Source: Herbaspirillum rubrisubalbicans
Lineage (GTDB): Bacteria; Pseudomonadota; Gammaproteobacteria; Burkholderiales; Burkholderiaceae_D
Direction of reading: 5' to 3'
DNA: 64,000 bases
Assembly (NCBI RefSeq): GCF_003719195.1
Contig: NZ_CP024996.1
Location: forward strand, 4,526,001-4,590,000
A model generated the notes under the pieces. The model worked only from the letters and a program-made list of their open reading frames with translations, searched no databases and was not told where the DNA came from. Position numbers and translations under genes: made by a program. Positions 54,121 to 63,173 of this stretch are shown in pieces (within the stretch, counting starts at the first letter, position 1; each line of letters opens with the position of its first letter).

Positions 54121-54987
54121 TACCTTCTTGGATATCCTTCGCACATCACTGATTTCAACGGCCATCGCTTTACGCCATTGTTTGTTCTTGATGAGTTCTT
54201 CGACCCTCTTTCGATAGAGGTGAGCTTTAGGGGATTGTCCGTTGCTTGATGTCTTTTTATGATCGAGGGGGTCCATTTGAATTGCCGGTCCTTCATTGCG
54301 CTTCAACGGACTGACATCATCAGCTGGCATGTGATGCGAATCTTTTCCGTCCTTAGCAGGCTTGCTCGTCTTCCCATGCGCTCCCCCTCGATAAGGCCCT
54401 TTTCCACTTCCCTGTCGCAAATGATCGCAAGGCCCCTTTGGCCTTTTCTTTACGGTCGTATCCTTGCCACCACCCTTGCCTCCGGCACCCGCCTGGGCTG
54501 CTTCCTTTGCTTGCTTAGCTTCTCTAGCCGCCTTCGCTGCATTGACGTCCTTCGCGAACTTGGCGGTTTCCTCCGCTTCTTTTGCAGCCCTCGCGGCCTT
54601 GAGCGCCTCTTCAGTCTCGCAAGCTCCCTTCGCGCCTCGTTTGGCCGTTCCTACACCTTTGGCCATGCCGACGGCACGCTTGGCGACCTTGCCTACCGTC
54701 GTGACGACTTTGCCGCCGGGTATCATGCTGGCCGCAGCAATACCTGCTTCGGTGTAGTCGCCCTCCGCGGTGTAGATTGCCGCGTCGATCGCACCCGTGA
54801 TGACCGACAACCCCGGAACGAAACTGGCCACGCCCAGCACACCATGCACCCAGGGGCTGGATTTTTGCCAAAATGTTTTCTCGGCCGCGGTCTCGGCCTT
54901 GACGGCTGCGTTGGTGCCGCCACCGTGCGGCTCGATGCGCGTGGTTGACCTCTCCGCCTGCTCGAGGATGACTCCTTTGGTCGTCAT
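53794..54987 (-). CDS. Toxin-immunity chimera: HH-type nuclease effector with immunity-like C-terminus
   Basis: A 397-residue protein. Residues ~40-115 are hydrophobic/Gly-Ala-rich (FVPGLSVITGAIDAA, GIAAASMIPGGKVVTTVGK), typical of the pre-toxin region of polymorphic toxins. Residues ~120-170 are an Ala/Lys/Glu helix. Residues ~185-283 look like an HNH-superfamily toxin domain: DSHHMPADDVSP (SHH at 217-219) and MDPLDHKKTSSNG (DH at 242-243). From ~residue 302 to 397 the sequence is that of the neighbouring immunity protein. The usual C-terminal tail after the toxin's D-V-R helix is lost, as are ~45 N-terminal immunity residues. It is preceded by a vgrG remnant, so it is probably a type VI effector. 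Activity is doubtful. Confidence 0.75.
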   Translation of the reverse strand: MTTKGVILEQAERSTTRIEPHGGGTNAAVKAETAAEKTFWQKSSPWVHGVLGVASFVPGLSVITGAIDAAIYTAEGDYTEAGIAAASMIPGGKVVTTVGKVAKRAVGMAKGVGTAKRGAKGACETEEALKAARAAKEAEETAKFAKDVNAAKAAREAKQAKEAAQAGAGGKGGGKDTTVKKRPKGPCDHLRQGSGKGPYRGGAHGKTSKPAKDGKDSHHMPADDVSPLKRNEGPAIQMDPLDHKKTSSNGQSPKAHLYRKRVEELIKNKQWRKAMAVEISDVRRISKKVSVDKSWCSEELTEYWSENGLQLTYSETDERLLEISLYPNLPNVQLNGLKLFEVPGAYAFKVLHDWDDAPLSRTGTSVFLKLGLAAGGFLHDDDFDKSVTAFAKGRWDE

Positions 54988-55225
54988 GCCAGCTCATCCC
55001 GCGTCATGTCGAACGGGAGGTATGGCAGGTCTCTGAGCTCAAGTCTGGCTTGATCAGCCATGATCTCAAGAGCGTCAAGTCACGTGATCGCCACTCGCTA
55101 GCGTCAAGCTGCTTGACGAGTGGTGCAGATGGAAGGACGTCTTTATTCGGGAAAGTCAGCCGCAGAATGCGGGCGTGTTGATAGTCTGAAAGCAGCTTTT
55201 CCAGACCCTGGGGCGCTTGGATCAT
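54987..55225 (-). pseudogene. vgrG remnant (type VI secretion spike), frameshifted and truncated
   Basis: ATG 55225 is preceded by AGGAA at 7 nt and opens MIQAPQGLEKLLSDYQHARI, then LRLTFPNKD, LVKQLDASEW and SRD: the N-terminus of VgrG proteins. This frame ends at 55004 after nonsense sequence. One frame over, EIMADQARLELRDL continues as VgrG should (E-I/V-L-S-D-x-A-R-L-x-L-K-D-L), so a few bases are missing near 55090. Then PYLPFDMTRDELA ends with a TGA that overlaps the effector ATG. Hundreds of VgrG codons are absent. Confidence 0.7.
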
Positions 55226-55539
55226 GCGAAGTTCCTGTGTTCATCAAGTGTCCCTCCCTGATGTCACACCGGCGCGCATTCTAATTTTTCCCTGTTGAAA
55301 CTTGCAATTGTATATACCGACGATGTCCTAAAGATCTTGAAGACCTGCCCAACGGGGAGTCACCCAGCTATGCGTCGAGCCAAGCCTGCATCGACGATTG
55401 CAACAAGCAAGGTATCAAATCAAAACCAAAAGGCCTGAGTCCAGTGCGATACCGGACTCAGGCCTTCGTGTAGCAATTTTACGGACCAAATGATGAGATC
55501 AGATTACGGCAGCGGTTTTTTCATCGGTATTCAAACCGC
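55226..55539. other. 314-bp gap between the vgrG remnant and fadD
   Basis: It holds the vgrG leader on the right-hand side of that gene and the fadD terminator. A start-less rightward frame (…CPKDLEDLPNGESPSYA…) ends at about 55472; it is too short to call. Confidence 0.4.
55430..55466 (-). terminator. Intrinsic terminator of fadD
   Basis: 13-bp perfect stem AAGGCCTGAGTCC (55430-55442) / GGACTCAGGCCTT (55454-55466), 11-nt loop; on the minus strand TTTTGGTTTTG follows. Confidence 0.88.
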
Positions 55540-57240
55540 TCAGGCCGCCTGTTTCTGCGGCGCTTTGGCCGGTTCATCGCGCAATTCACGGCGCAGGATC
55601 TTGCCCACGTTGGTCTTGGGCAGTTCATCGCGGAACTCGATGTACTTGGGCTTCTTGTAGCCGGTGAACTGTTCCTTGCAATAAGCCATCAACTGCTCGG
55701 TGGTCAGCGACTTGTCCTTGCGCACCACGAAGAGCTTGACCGCCTCGCCGGTGTGTTCGTCGGGCACGCCCACGCAAGCACATTCCAGCACCCCCGGATG
55801 CTGCGCCACCACGCCTTCAATCTCGTTGGGATAGACGTTGAAGCCGGACACCAGCACCATGTCCTTCTTGCGATCCACGATCCGGGTATAGCCACGCGCA
55901 TCCATGATGCCGATGTCGCCGGTCTTGAAGAAACCATCGGGCGTCATGACCTTGGCCGTCTCATCGGGGCGCTGCCAGTAACCCGGCATCACCTGCGGCC
56001 CACGGATGGCGATTTCACCCGGCTGGCCCAGCGGCAGCGGCTGGCCATCGTCATCCAGGATGGCGATTTCGGTGGAAGGCAGCGGCAGGCCGATGGTGCC
56101 GGTGTAGTCATCGATGGTGCAGGGATTGGCGCTGGCAATGGGCGAGGTCTCCGACAGGCCATAGCCTTCGATGATGGGGCAGCCGGTCAGCGCCTTCCAC
56201 TTGTCGGCCACGCCCTTTTGCACCGCCATACCACCGCCCACGCAGCAGCGATAGCCGGAGAAGTCCAGCTTGGCGAAGTCGGCATTGTTGAGCAGCGCGT
56301 TATAGAGCGTGTTGACCGCCGGGAAGGTGTTGACCTTGTACTTGGCCAGCTCCTTGACGAAGCCGGCAATGTCACGCGGGTTGGGGATGAGCAGGTTGAG
56401 CGCCCCTTCGCGCGTGCCCAGCATGTTGCAGACCGTGAGCGCAAAGATGTGATACAGCGGCAGCGCGCAGACGAATACCAACTGGTCAATAGGCTGGCCC
56501 GACTTCAACGCCGGAGTCAACCATTGCTCGGCCTGCAGCACGTTGGCCACCAGGTTGCGATGGGTCAGCACCGCGCCCTTGGCCACGCCGGTGGTGCCGC
56601 CGGTGTATTGCAGGAAGGCGATGTCGTCCGGCGTCAGCAGCACCGGTTGCAAGCTCTGGCCTTGGGCCTGGGACAGCGCGCGGCTGAAGCTGATGGCATT
56701 GGGCAGCGACCAGGCCGGTACCAGCTTCTTGACGTGCCGCACCACCAGATTGACGATGGCGCCCTTGAGCGTGCCCAACAGTTCGCCCATGCTGGCCACC
56801 ACGATGTGCTTGATCCGGGTATGGGCCACTACCTTCTGCAAGGTGCAGGCAAAGTTTTCCAGCACGAAGATGGCTTCGGCACCCGAGTCCTTCAACTGGT
56901 GTTCCAGCTCGCGGGCCGTGTAGAGCGGGTTGACGTTGACCACCGTGTAGCCGGCCCGCAGGATGGCGGCAATGGCAATGGGGTATTGCAGCACATTGGG
57001 CATCATGATCGCCACGCGCGCGCCCTTCTGCAGGCCCAGTCCCTGCAGCCAGGCCCCCAATGCGCGCGACATGGCATCGAGCTCGCGGTAGCGCAGATAC
57101 TTGCCCATGCAGACGTAGGCATTGCGGTCGGCATGTTTGACGAAAGCTTCATCGATCATCTGCACCAGCGAACCATAGGGGCTGGGGTCGATGTCAGCGG
57201 GAACGCCTGCGGGATACGATGCAAGCCAGAATCTGTCCAT
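55540..57240 (-). CDS. fadD: Long-chain fatty acid-CoA ligase
   Basis: A 566-residue FadD. ATP/AMP motif YTGGTTGVAKGAVLTH, GYGLSETSPIAS, TGDIGIMDARGYTRIVDRKKDM (the FACS signature), and C-terminal catalytic lysine in LPKTNVGKILRREL. The ATG at 57240 (MDRFWLASYPAG) is preceded by GAGG at a good distance. It activates fatty acids to acyl-CoA for beta-oxidation at the inner membrane. Monocistronic with its own terminator. Confidence 0.95.
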   Translation of the reverse strand: MDRFWLASYPAGVPADIDPSPYGSLVQMIDEAFVKHADRNAYVCMGKYLRYRELDAMSRALGAWLQGLGLQKGARVAIMMPNVLQYPIAIAAILRAGYTVVNVNPLYTARELEHQLKDSGAEAIFVLENFACTLQKVVAHTRIKHIVVASMGELLGTLKGAIVNLVVRHVKKLVPAWSLPNAISFSRALSQAQGQSLQPVLLTPDDIAFLQYTGGTTGVAKGAVLTHRNLVANVLQAEQWLTPALKSGQPIDQLVFVCALPLYHIFALTVCNMLGTREGALNLLIPNPRDIAGFVKELAKYKVNTFPAVNTLYNALLNNADFAKLDFSGYRCCVGGGMAVQKGVADKWKALTGCPIIEGYGLSETSPIASANPCTIDDYTGTIGLPLPSTEIAILDDDGQPLPLGQPGEIAIRGPQVMPGYWQRPDETAKVMTPDGFFKTGDIGIMDARGYTRIVDRKKDMVLVSGFNVYPNEIEGVVAQHPGVLECACVGVPDEHTGEAVKLFVVRKDKSLTTEQLMAYCKEQFTGYKKPKYIEFRDELPKTNVGKILRRELRDEPAKAPQKQAA

Positions 57241-57607
57241 AGTGTGTCCTCTGTCTCCGGTCATAACGTGCGCTGAGGCTGGGCGGTGAAACGATGCCAC
57301 CGCATTGGCGCGCACAGCAAAAAAGCACGACTGTTTTTTTATTTACCGCAGATGCTATCCAGCATTCGAACGCGGAGCAAGCTTTTTGCTCCCGAAATGC
57401 GAGAAATTTTGCAAATTAGTGCCCGAATTGGCGCCGGCTCGCAGCGACTTCGCATTCAGTTTTTATACGCAAACTGCGCACAGGGAGCGGCAAAACCATC
57501 CGGCATGATACGCCGGGACACTGTCCCTGGGCCGTCTTTTGGTGCAGGAAGGAAAGATTTACCCCCTCGCCTTGCTGCGCCGCAAGGGGGTATCAGACGC
57601 GCACGCC
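57241..57607. promoter_or_regulatory. 367-bp gap upstream of fadD
   Basis: No gene supported. Contains the inverted repeat GGAGCAA-GCTTT-TTGCTCC (57374-57392), a candidate fadD operator 134 bp before the ATG, and TACCCCCT/AGGGGGTA (57560-57592), a hairpin 16 bp past the molybdoenzyme stop without a good T-run. Confidence 0.45.
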
Positions 57608-59710
57608 TCAGTCCGCCAGGGCCGGCTGCGGCAGTTTTTCCACCTGCACCAGCACGTCATAGAAGGTCGGGGCATTGCCCATGTCGGTCAGGCGCTGGCT
57701 GGTGACTTCATTGGCGTTCTTGCCATCGGCGGCGAACTTCTTCCACCAGATCGACAAGCCCACCACCAGACCCGGGCGCGCCTTGTCAGTGACCCGCACG
57801 CGTGCCTGCATGGCGCCACGGTCATTGAAGATGCGCACCGTATCGCCGTTGACGATGCCGCGCGCGGCGGCGTCCTGCGGATGCATGTCCAGGTGCGGCT
57901 CGCCTTCGGTATCGCGCAGGCTCTGCACATTGACGAAGGAGGAATTGAGGAAGTTGCGCGCCGGTGGCGAGATCATCGCCAGCGGATACTTCGCGCCCAG
58001 TTGCGGATTACTGGCCACCGATTCATAGGGCGGGATATAGGTCGGCAAGGGGTCCAGCCCCGCCGCCTTCATCTGCTCGGAATAGAACTCGCACTTGCCC
58101 GAGGGCGTGGCAAACCCGCCCTCGGCAAAGGGTGCCACCGGTACCGCCAGGCGCTGCCAACCTTTCTGCTTCAATTGTTCCCAGTCATAGTCGCCACTAC
58201 GCGGATCATCACGGCGGAAGGCCACGGCGGCCAACTGGTCGTCGCTGTCCTTGAAGCAATCTTCGGTGAAGCCCATGGCCGCAGCCAGCAGGCGGAAGAT
58301 TTCCGTATTCGGCTTGGCCTCCCCCATGGGGGCGATGGCGGCGTTGTTGGCGATGATGTAGACGTGCCCATAGGAGGCGTGCACATCGATGTGTTCCAAC
58401 TGGGTGGTGGCCGGCAAGAGGATGTCGGCATAGTCGGCGGTATCGGTCTGGAAATGTTCCAGCACCACCGTAAACAAATCCTCGCGGGCAAAGCCTTGCG
58501 CCACCTTGCCGGACTCGGGCGCCACCGCCACCGGGTTGGAGTTGTAGACGATCAGCGCTTCCACCTTGGGGCCGAATGCAGGCGACGCGGGTCGCAACAG
58601 GTCATCACCGATGGTGCTCATGTTGATAACGCGACTGGGCTGGCCATGGCGCGCAGCCAGGTCGGGGCGGCTCAAGGCGGCGCTATCCTTGGGAAAGCTG
58701 TCCGACACCGACAACTGCACGCCGCCGGCCGCATGCCGCCAAGCCCCCACCAGGGCCGGCAGGCAAGCCACGTTACGCGCCGCCATGCCACCACCGCGCA
58801 CGCGCTGCAAGCCGTAGTTGGCACGGATGAAGACACCCTCGCCGGCCAGCGCCACGCGACCATATTCCCGCGCCAGCTCCTGCACCTGCTCGGCGCTGAT
58901 GCCGCACACCTCGGCAGTACGCGCCGGGGTCCATTGGGCCACGCGCTGCTGCAACTGGTCGAAGCCCAGGGTGTAGCGGTCGATGTAATCGTGATCCAGC
59001 AGGTCTTCGGCGATCAGCACATGCATCAGGCCCAACGCCAGCGCGGCATCGGTGCCGGGCAAGAGCGCAATGTGCTGGTGGCATTTCTCGGCCGTCAGCG
59101 AGCGGTAGGGATCGATGGCGATCAGGCGCGCGCCATTGCGCTTGGCGGCTTGCACCCGGGTCCAGAAATGCAGGTTGGAAGCAATCGGGTTGCCGCCCCA
59201 GATCAGGATCAGCTTGGCGTGATCCACCTGCTCCAGGTCGCTGCCGACACGGGTACCGATGGTGTAGCGATAACCCGCGCCACCGGCCGAGGAACAGATG
59301 GTGCGCTCCAGTTGTGAAGCGCCCAGGCGGTTGAAGAAACGTCCCGCCATCGACTCGCCCTGCACCTGGCCCATGGTACCGGCATAGCTGTAGGGCAGGA
59401 TGGCCTGCGGATCACGCCGGGCGATCTCGCCCAGGCGTTGGGCGATGGTGGAGATGGCTTGTTCCCAACTGATACGCTCGAACTTGCCCTCGCCCTTCTT
59501 GCCTACCCGACGCATGGGATGCAGCAGGCGGTCCTGGTGGTAGGTGCGCTCGGCATAGCGCGAGACCTTGGTACAGAGCACGCCGGAAGTGGGCGGATGG
59601 TCCGGGTCACCGCGCACTTCGGTGGCCACACCGTCCTTGACGGTCACCAGCAAGGCGCAGGTATCGGGGCAATCATGGGGACAGGCGGCACGGACGATGG
59701 TGGTGGTCAT
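57608..59710 (-). CDS. Molybdopterin-dependent oxidoreductase with [4Fe-4S] cluster
   Basis: A 700-residue DMSO-reductase-family catalytic subunit. The N-terminal cluster motif is ACPHDCPDTC…LCTK (Cys-x3-Cys-x3-Cys-x27-Cys). Domains run through SYAGTMGQVQGESM, the MGD-binding IWGGNPIASN and IDPYRS segments, and a C-terminal dinucleotide-binding domain (MHPQDAAARGIVNGDTVRI). No Tat signal, so it is cytoplasmic. No electron-transfer or membrane subunit adjoins it, and the substrate is unknown. Confidence 0.9.
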   Translation of the reverse strand: MTTTIVRAACPHDCPDTCALLVTVKDGVATEVRGDPDHPPTSGVLCTKVSRYAERTYHQDRLLHPMRRVGKKGEGKFERISWEQAISTIAQRLGEIARRDPQAILPYSYAGTMGQVQGESMAGRFFNRLGASQLERTICSSAGGAGYRYTIGTRVGSDLEQVDHAKLILIWGGNPIASNLHFWTRVQAAKRNGARLIAIDPYRSLTAEKCHQHIALLPGTDAALALGLMHVLIAEDLLDHDYIDRYTLGFDQLQQRVAQWTPARTAEVCGISAEQVQELAREYGRVALAGEGVFIRANYGLQRVRGGGMAARNVACLPALVGAWRHAAGGVQLSVSDSFPKDSAALSRPDLAARHGQPSRVINMSTIGDDLLRPASPAFGPKVEALIVYNSNPVAVAPESGKVAQGFAREDLFTVVLEHFQTDTADYADILLPATTQLEHIDVHASYGHVYIIANNAAIAPMGEAKPNTEIFRLLAAAMGFTEDCFKDSDDQLAAVAFRRDDPRSGDYDWEQLKQKGWQRLAVPVAPFAEGGFATPSGKCEFYSEQMKAAGLDPLPTYIPPYESVASNPQLGAKYPLAMISPPARNFLNSSFVNVQSLRDTEGEPHLDMHPQDAAARGIVNGDTVRIFNDRGAMQARVRVTDKARPGLVVGLSIWWKKFAADGKNANEVTSQRLTDMGNAPTFYDVLVQVEKLPQPALAD

Positions 59711-59886
59711 GGCGAGCAGGCAAAGAGGAAAAACCGAAAACGGGAATGAAAAGATAAAAATGGATCAGGCGCAATGAAACAGATTCACGCCCACAGCAAG
59801 CCGGAACGCAACAGATGCCCCCCCCTTGCGGCCAAGCGGCTACTTTATCTTAAAATGGCGCATCACGACTCTTCCCCTTGCCTTCC

Positions 59887-60714
59887 ATGCCTGCACTCCA
59901 GCACTTCTGGCGCGACCCCGAATTGCCCTTCCTGGAAGGCCGGCGCGCCACCGGCAGCCTGTCCTGCTATGCACCGCATACGCACGACAGTTTTTCGATC
60001 GGCATCGTCGATGGCGGCCACAGCATATTCGCGCTGGGCGAGCAGCGACAAGCCATCGTGCCCGGTGACGTGGTGCTGGTGCGGGCCGGCGATGTGCACT
60101 GCTGCAATCCGACCGAACTGGCCAGCTGGAGCTATCGCATGTTCCACCTCGATACCGGCTGGCTGGCCAGGCTGCTGGACGAAACCCCGGCCACGCGCGG
60201 CCTGCTGGCGAGCTTGCAGTCGCAGGTGCTGCGCGCGCCACAGGCGGTGCACTTGCTCGATCGCATGACGCAGGCGCTGGAAGCGCGCAATGCCGATCTG
60301 CAGGCAGAGGTCATCACCTGCCTGCATGAACTCATGCTGTTGTGCGCCCAGGCCTGCGTGCGCGAGTCGGCCCTCACGTCCCCCCTGGCGGAGGATGGCG
60401 ACGGCTTGCAGCGTGCCCATGATTTCCTGCTGGCGCATTGCCGCGAGCGCATCGCACTCGATACCCTGGCCGAGCTTGCCGGCACCAGCCGTTACCAGTT
60501 GATCCGCCAGTTCCGCCGCCGCTTCGGCCTCACGCCCCACGCGCTGCAACTGGACATGAAGATCCGCCAGGCGCGCACCTTGCTGCAACAGGGTGTCAGC
60601 GCGGTGGCTGCCGCCTATGACACCGGCTTTGCCGATCAGAGCCATTTCCACCGCGCCTTCAAGTCGCGCGTGGCGGTCACGCCCTTGCAATACACGCAGG
60701 CCACCCTGGTCTAA
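59887..60714 (+). CDS. AraC-family transcriptional regulator
   Basis: A 275-residue regulator: an N-terminal cupin-like sensor domain (~1-150, with HTHDSFSIGIVDGG and LVRAGDVHCCNP) and two helix-turn-helix motifs at the C-terminus (LDTLAELAGTSRYQLIRQF and AVAAAYDTGFADQSHFHRAFK). ATG at 59887 is preferred; an in-frame TTG lies at 59878. It is convergent with a LysE-type exporter gene, a frequent pairing in which the regulator controls the exporter. Confidence 0.9.
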   Translation: MPALQHFWRDPELPFLEGRRATGSLSCYAPHTHDSFSIGIVDGGHSIFALGEQRQAIVPGDVVLVRAGDVHCCNPTELASWSYRMFHLDTGWLARLLDETPATRGLLASLQSQVLRAPQAVHLLDRMTQALEARNADLQAEVITCLHELMLLCAQACVRESALTSPLAEDGDGLQRAHDFLLAHCRERIALDTLAELAGTSRYQLIRQFRRRFGLTPHALQLDMKIRQARTLLQQGVSAVAAAYDTGFADQSHFHRAFKSRVAVTPLQYTQATLV

Positions 60715-60725
60715 CTCACCAAGCG

Positions 60726-61358
60726 CTAGGCCGTGCGCCCCACCACCAGCGCCAGCGCCGCCACCATCAGCAATACGCCGGCACCGCGCTCGATGAGCGG
60801 CAATAGGCGCGTGAGTGCCTGCACCACCCGCCGCTGCGCAATGAGGCAGACCAGACCCGCATCCCAGGCCAGCACCGCGGCAAACATCCAGAGACCATAG
60901 AAAAGCTTGCGTTGCAGGCCCGTATGCGCCGCCACGATCACGGTGAACAGGCCGAAATAGAACAAGCCATTCTTGGGATTGAGCGCCGCCGACAGGAAGC
61001 CCGCACCCAGGCCTCCCAGGGGCGAGACCCGCACGCGCTGGCCGCCGCTGAGATGAGCGCACAGGTCGGCCGGTTGACCACTGGCGCGCAGGAACAGCCA
61101 CCCCAGCCAGGCCAGGTAGAGGGCAGCCAGCCACTGCATGGCCAACAGCAAGGAAGGATTTTCCTGCAGCACACTGAAGCCGCCGATGGCCAGCGCGATA
61201 TAGATGCCGTTGGCCAAGGCGATCCCCAAGCTGGCCGCCAGTGCATAGCCACGCCCATGCCGCAGGCTGCTGCGCACCAGCAACAGGAAATCGGGACCGG
61301 GACTGACCAGCGCCAACAAGTGCGCCCCTGCCAGCAACAGGAATTCGGAAGAAAACAT
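60726..61358 (-). CDS. LysE-family amino acid exporter
   Basis: A 210-residue RhtB/LysE protein with about six TM helices. The signature SPGPDFLLLVRSSLRHGRGYALAASLG and the central LNPKNGLFYFGLF are visible. The ATG at 61358 is fixed by GGAGG 7 nt upstream; the longer open frame is not needed. It probably exports an amino acid such as threonine or homoserine; the substrate is not determined. It ends 11 bp from the AraC stop codon. Confidence 0.9.
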   Translation of the reverse strand: MFSSEFLLLAGAHLLALVSPGPDFLLLVRSSLRHGRGYALAASLGIALANGIYIALAIGGFSVLQENPSLLLAMQWLAALYLAWLGWLFLRASGQPADLCAHLSGGQRVRVSPLGGLGAGFLSAALNPKNGLFYFGLFTVIVAAHTGLQRKLFYGLWMFAAVLAWDAGLVCLIAQRRVVQALTRLLPLIERGAGVLLMVAALALVVGRTA

Positions 61359-61517
61359 CACTACGCCTCCATGCCTCATCGGCAAGACAAGAAAAGAGGC
61401 CCATCCTGCGCAGGGTCGCGCGCGCTGTATTGAACAAAATTGCACCGCCCCCTGCCGCGCCGCCAGGCGCGGTAAGATAGCGGCACTTCCATCGATCGTC
61501 CTAGCTGCTCAATTCCC

Positions 61518-62711
61518 ATGAAACTCATCGACCCCATTGTCCAGTTCCAGTCCGAACTGCAACAGATCCGCCGCGACATCCACGCCCACCCCGAACTGGC
61601 CTACGAAGAAGTGCGCACCGCCGATGTGGTGGCGCAAAAACTGAGCGAATGGGGCATCCCGGTGGTACGCGGCCTGGGCGTGACCGGTGTGGTAGGCATC
61701 ATCAAACAGGGCGACAGCCCGCGCGCCATCGGCCTGCGCGCCGACATGGATGCACTGCCCATGCCCGAGATCAATACCTTCGCCCACGCCTCGCGCCATG
61801 CGGGCAAGATGCACGCCTGCGGTCACGATGGGCATACCGCCATGCTGCTGGGCGCAGCCTATTACCTGGCCCGGCATCGCAACTTCGATGGCACCGTCTA
61901 TGTGATCTTCCAGCCGGCCGAAGAAGGCGGACGCGGCGCCGAACGCATGATCCAGGATGGCCTGTTCGAACAGTATCCGATGGATGCGGTGTTCGGGATG
62001 CACAACTGGCCCGGCATCCCGGCCGGCCATTTTGGCGTCACGCCTGGAGCGCAGATGGCCTCCAGCAACGAGTTCCACGTCACCGTCAAGGGCCGTGGCT
62101 CGCACGCGGCGCAACCGCACAAGGCGGCCGATCCGGTGATGACGGCGGTGCACATCGCCCAGGCCTGGCAGAGCATCGTGGCGCGCAACATCAATCCCAA
62201 CGATCCGGCCGTGGTCTCCATCACCCAGATCCACACCGGCAGCGCCACCAACGTCATCCCCGACGAAGCCATGATGGTGGGCACCGTGCGCACCTTCAGC
62301 CTGCCGGTGCTGGATCTGATCGAGCGCCGCATGAAGGAAATCGCCGAGCACACCGCTGCGGCCTTCGATGCCACGGTGGACTTCCGGTTCAACCGCAACT
62401 ATCCGCCGCTGATCAATCACGCCAAGGAAACCGCCTTCGCCGTGGAAGTACTGACCGAACAGTTCGGCGCCGATCGTGTCGATGCCCACACCGAGCCGAC
62501 CATGGGCGCCGAGGATTTCGCCTTCATGCTGCAGCACAAGCCAGGCTGCTACGTGTTCCTGGGCAATGGCGACGGCGGCCATCGCGATCAGGGTCATGGA
62601 CTGGGACCGTGCAACCTGCACAACCCCAGCTATGACTTCAACGATGACCTGCTGCCCATCGGCGCCACCTACTGGGTGCGGCTGGCGGAAAAATTCCTGC
62701 AGGCGAAGTAA
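61518..62711 (+). CDS. M20-family amidohydrolase (hippurate hydrolase type)
   Basis: A 397-residue metallohydrolase. Metal-binding motifs DIHAHPELAYEE, GLRADMDALPM, HACGHDGHTAMLLGA, FQPAEEGGRGAERM and the C-terminal GAEDFAFML are all present, plus the dimerisation domain with GRGSHAAQPHKAADP. It hydrolyses N-acyl amino acids such as hippurate or related amides in the cytoplasm. It is probably separate from the small membrane protein gene 104 bp downstream. Confidence 0.92.
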   Translation: MKLIDPIVQFQSELQQIRRDIHAHPELAYEEVRTADVVAQKLSEWGIPVVRGLGVTGVVGIIKQGDSPRAIGLRADMDALPMPEINTFAHASRHAGKMHACGHDGHTAMLLGAAYYLARHRNFDGTVYVIFQPAEEGGRGAERMIQDGLFEQYPMDAVFGMHNWPGIPAGHFGVTPGAQMASSNEFHVTVKGRGSHAAQPHKAADPVMTAVHIAQAWQSIVARNINPNDPAVVSITQIHTGSATNVIPDEAMMVGTVRTFSLPVLDLIERRMKEIAEHTAAAFDATVDFRFNRNYPPLINHAKETAFAVEVLTEQFGADRVDAHTEPTMGAEDFAFMLQHKPGCYVFLGNGDGGHRDQGHGLGPCNLHNPSYDFNDDLLPIGATYWVRLAEKFLQAK

Positions 62712-62815
62712 GGCGGGCTGCGACGGCATTGGCGAGCGGCGGCATTTCAGGCATGATCCGCACACCATCCGCCCGCCAAGAGGCGCCACCATGCATTACG
62801 ATAAAAGGGAGATAC

Positions 62816-63166
62816 ATGCACACCCTCGCCACCATCCTGGTCCTGCTCGTCGCCCTGGAACATGTCTGGATCCTGATCCTGGAAATGTTCCTGTGGACCA
62901 AACCGCTGGGCTTGAAGACCTTCCGCCAGTCGCGCGAGGCCGCCGAAGCCACCCGCGTGCTGGCCGCCAACCAGGGGCTCTACAACGGCTTCCTGGCTGC
63001 CGGCCTGTTCTGGAGCCTGGCCACCGGGGACCGTTCGGTGCAGTTGTTCTTCGTGGCTTGCGTGCTGGTGGCCGGCATCTACGGCGGGCTCACCGCCAAG
63101 CGTTCCATCCTCTACATCCAGGGCCTGCCCGCCTTGCTGGCGCTGCTGGCCTTGCTGGCCAGTTGA
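62816..63166 (+). CDS. DUF1304-family small membrane protein
   Basis: A 116-residue protein with four hydrophobic helices (LATILVLLVALEHVWILILEMF; NQGLYNGFLAAGLFWSL; LFFVACVLVAGIYGGL; LPALLALLALLAS). The E-H-x-x-I-x-x-L-E-M-F segment and NQGLYNGFLA are typical of DUF1304. AAAAGGGAG 5 nt before the ATG decides the start. Function unknown. Confidence 0.88.
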   Translation: MHTLATILVLLVALEHVWILILEMFLWTKPLGLKTFRQSREAAEATRVLAANQGLYNGFLAAGLFWSLATGDRSVQLFFVACVLVAGIYGGLTAKRSILYIQGLPALLALLALLAS

Positions 63167-63173
63167 GCGCACC

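Noticed and set aside
55330..55472. Rightward start-less frame (CPKDLEDLPNGESPSYA)
   Set aside because: No start codon or ribosome-binding site and it crosses the fadD terminator; at most a gene scrap.
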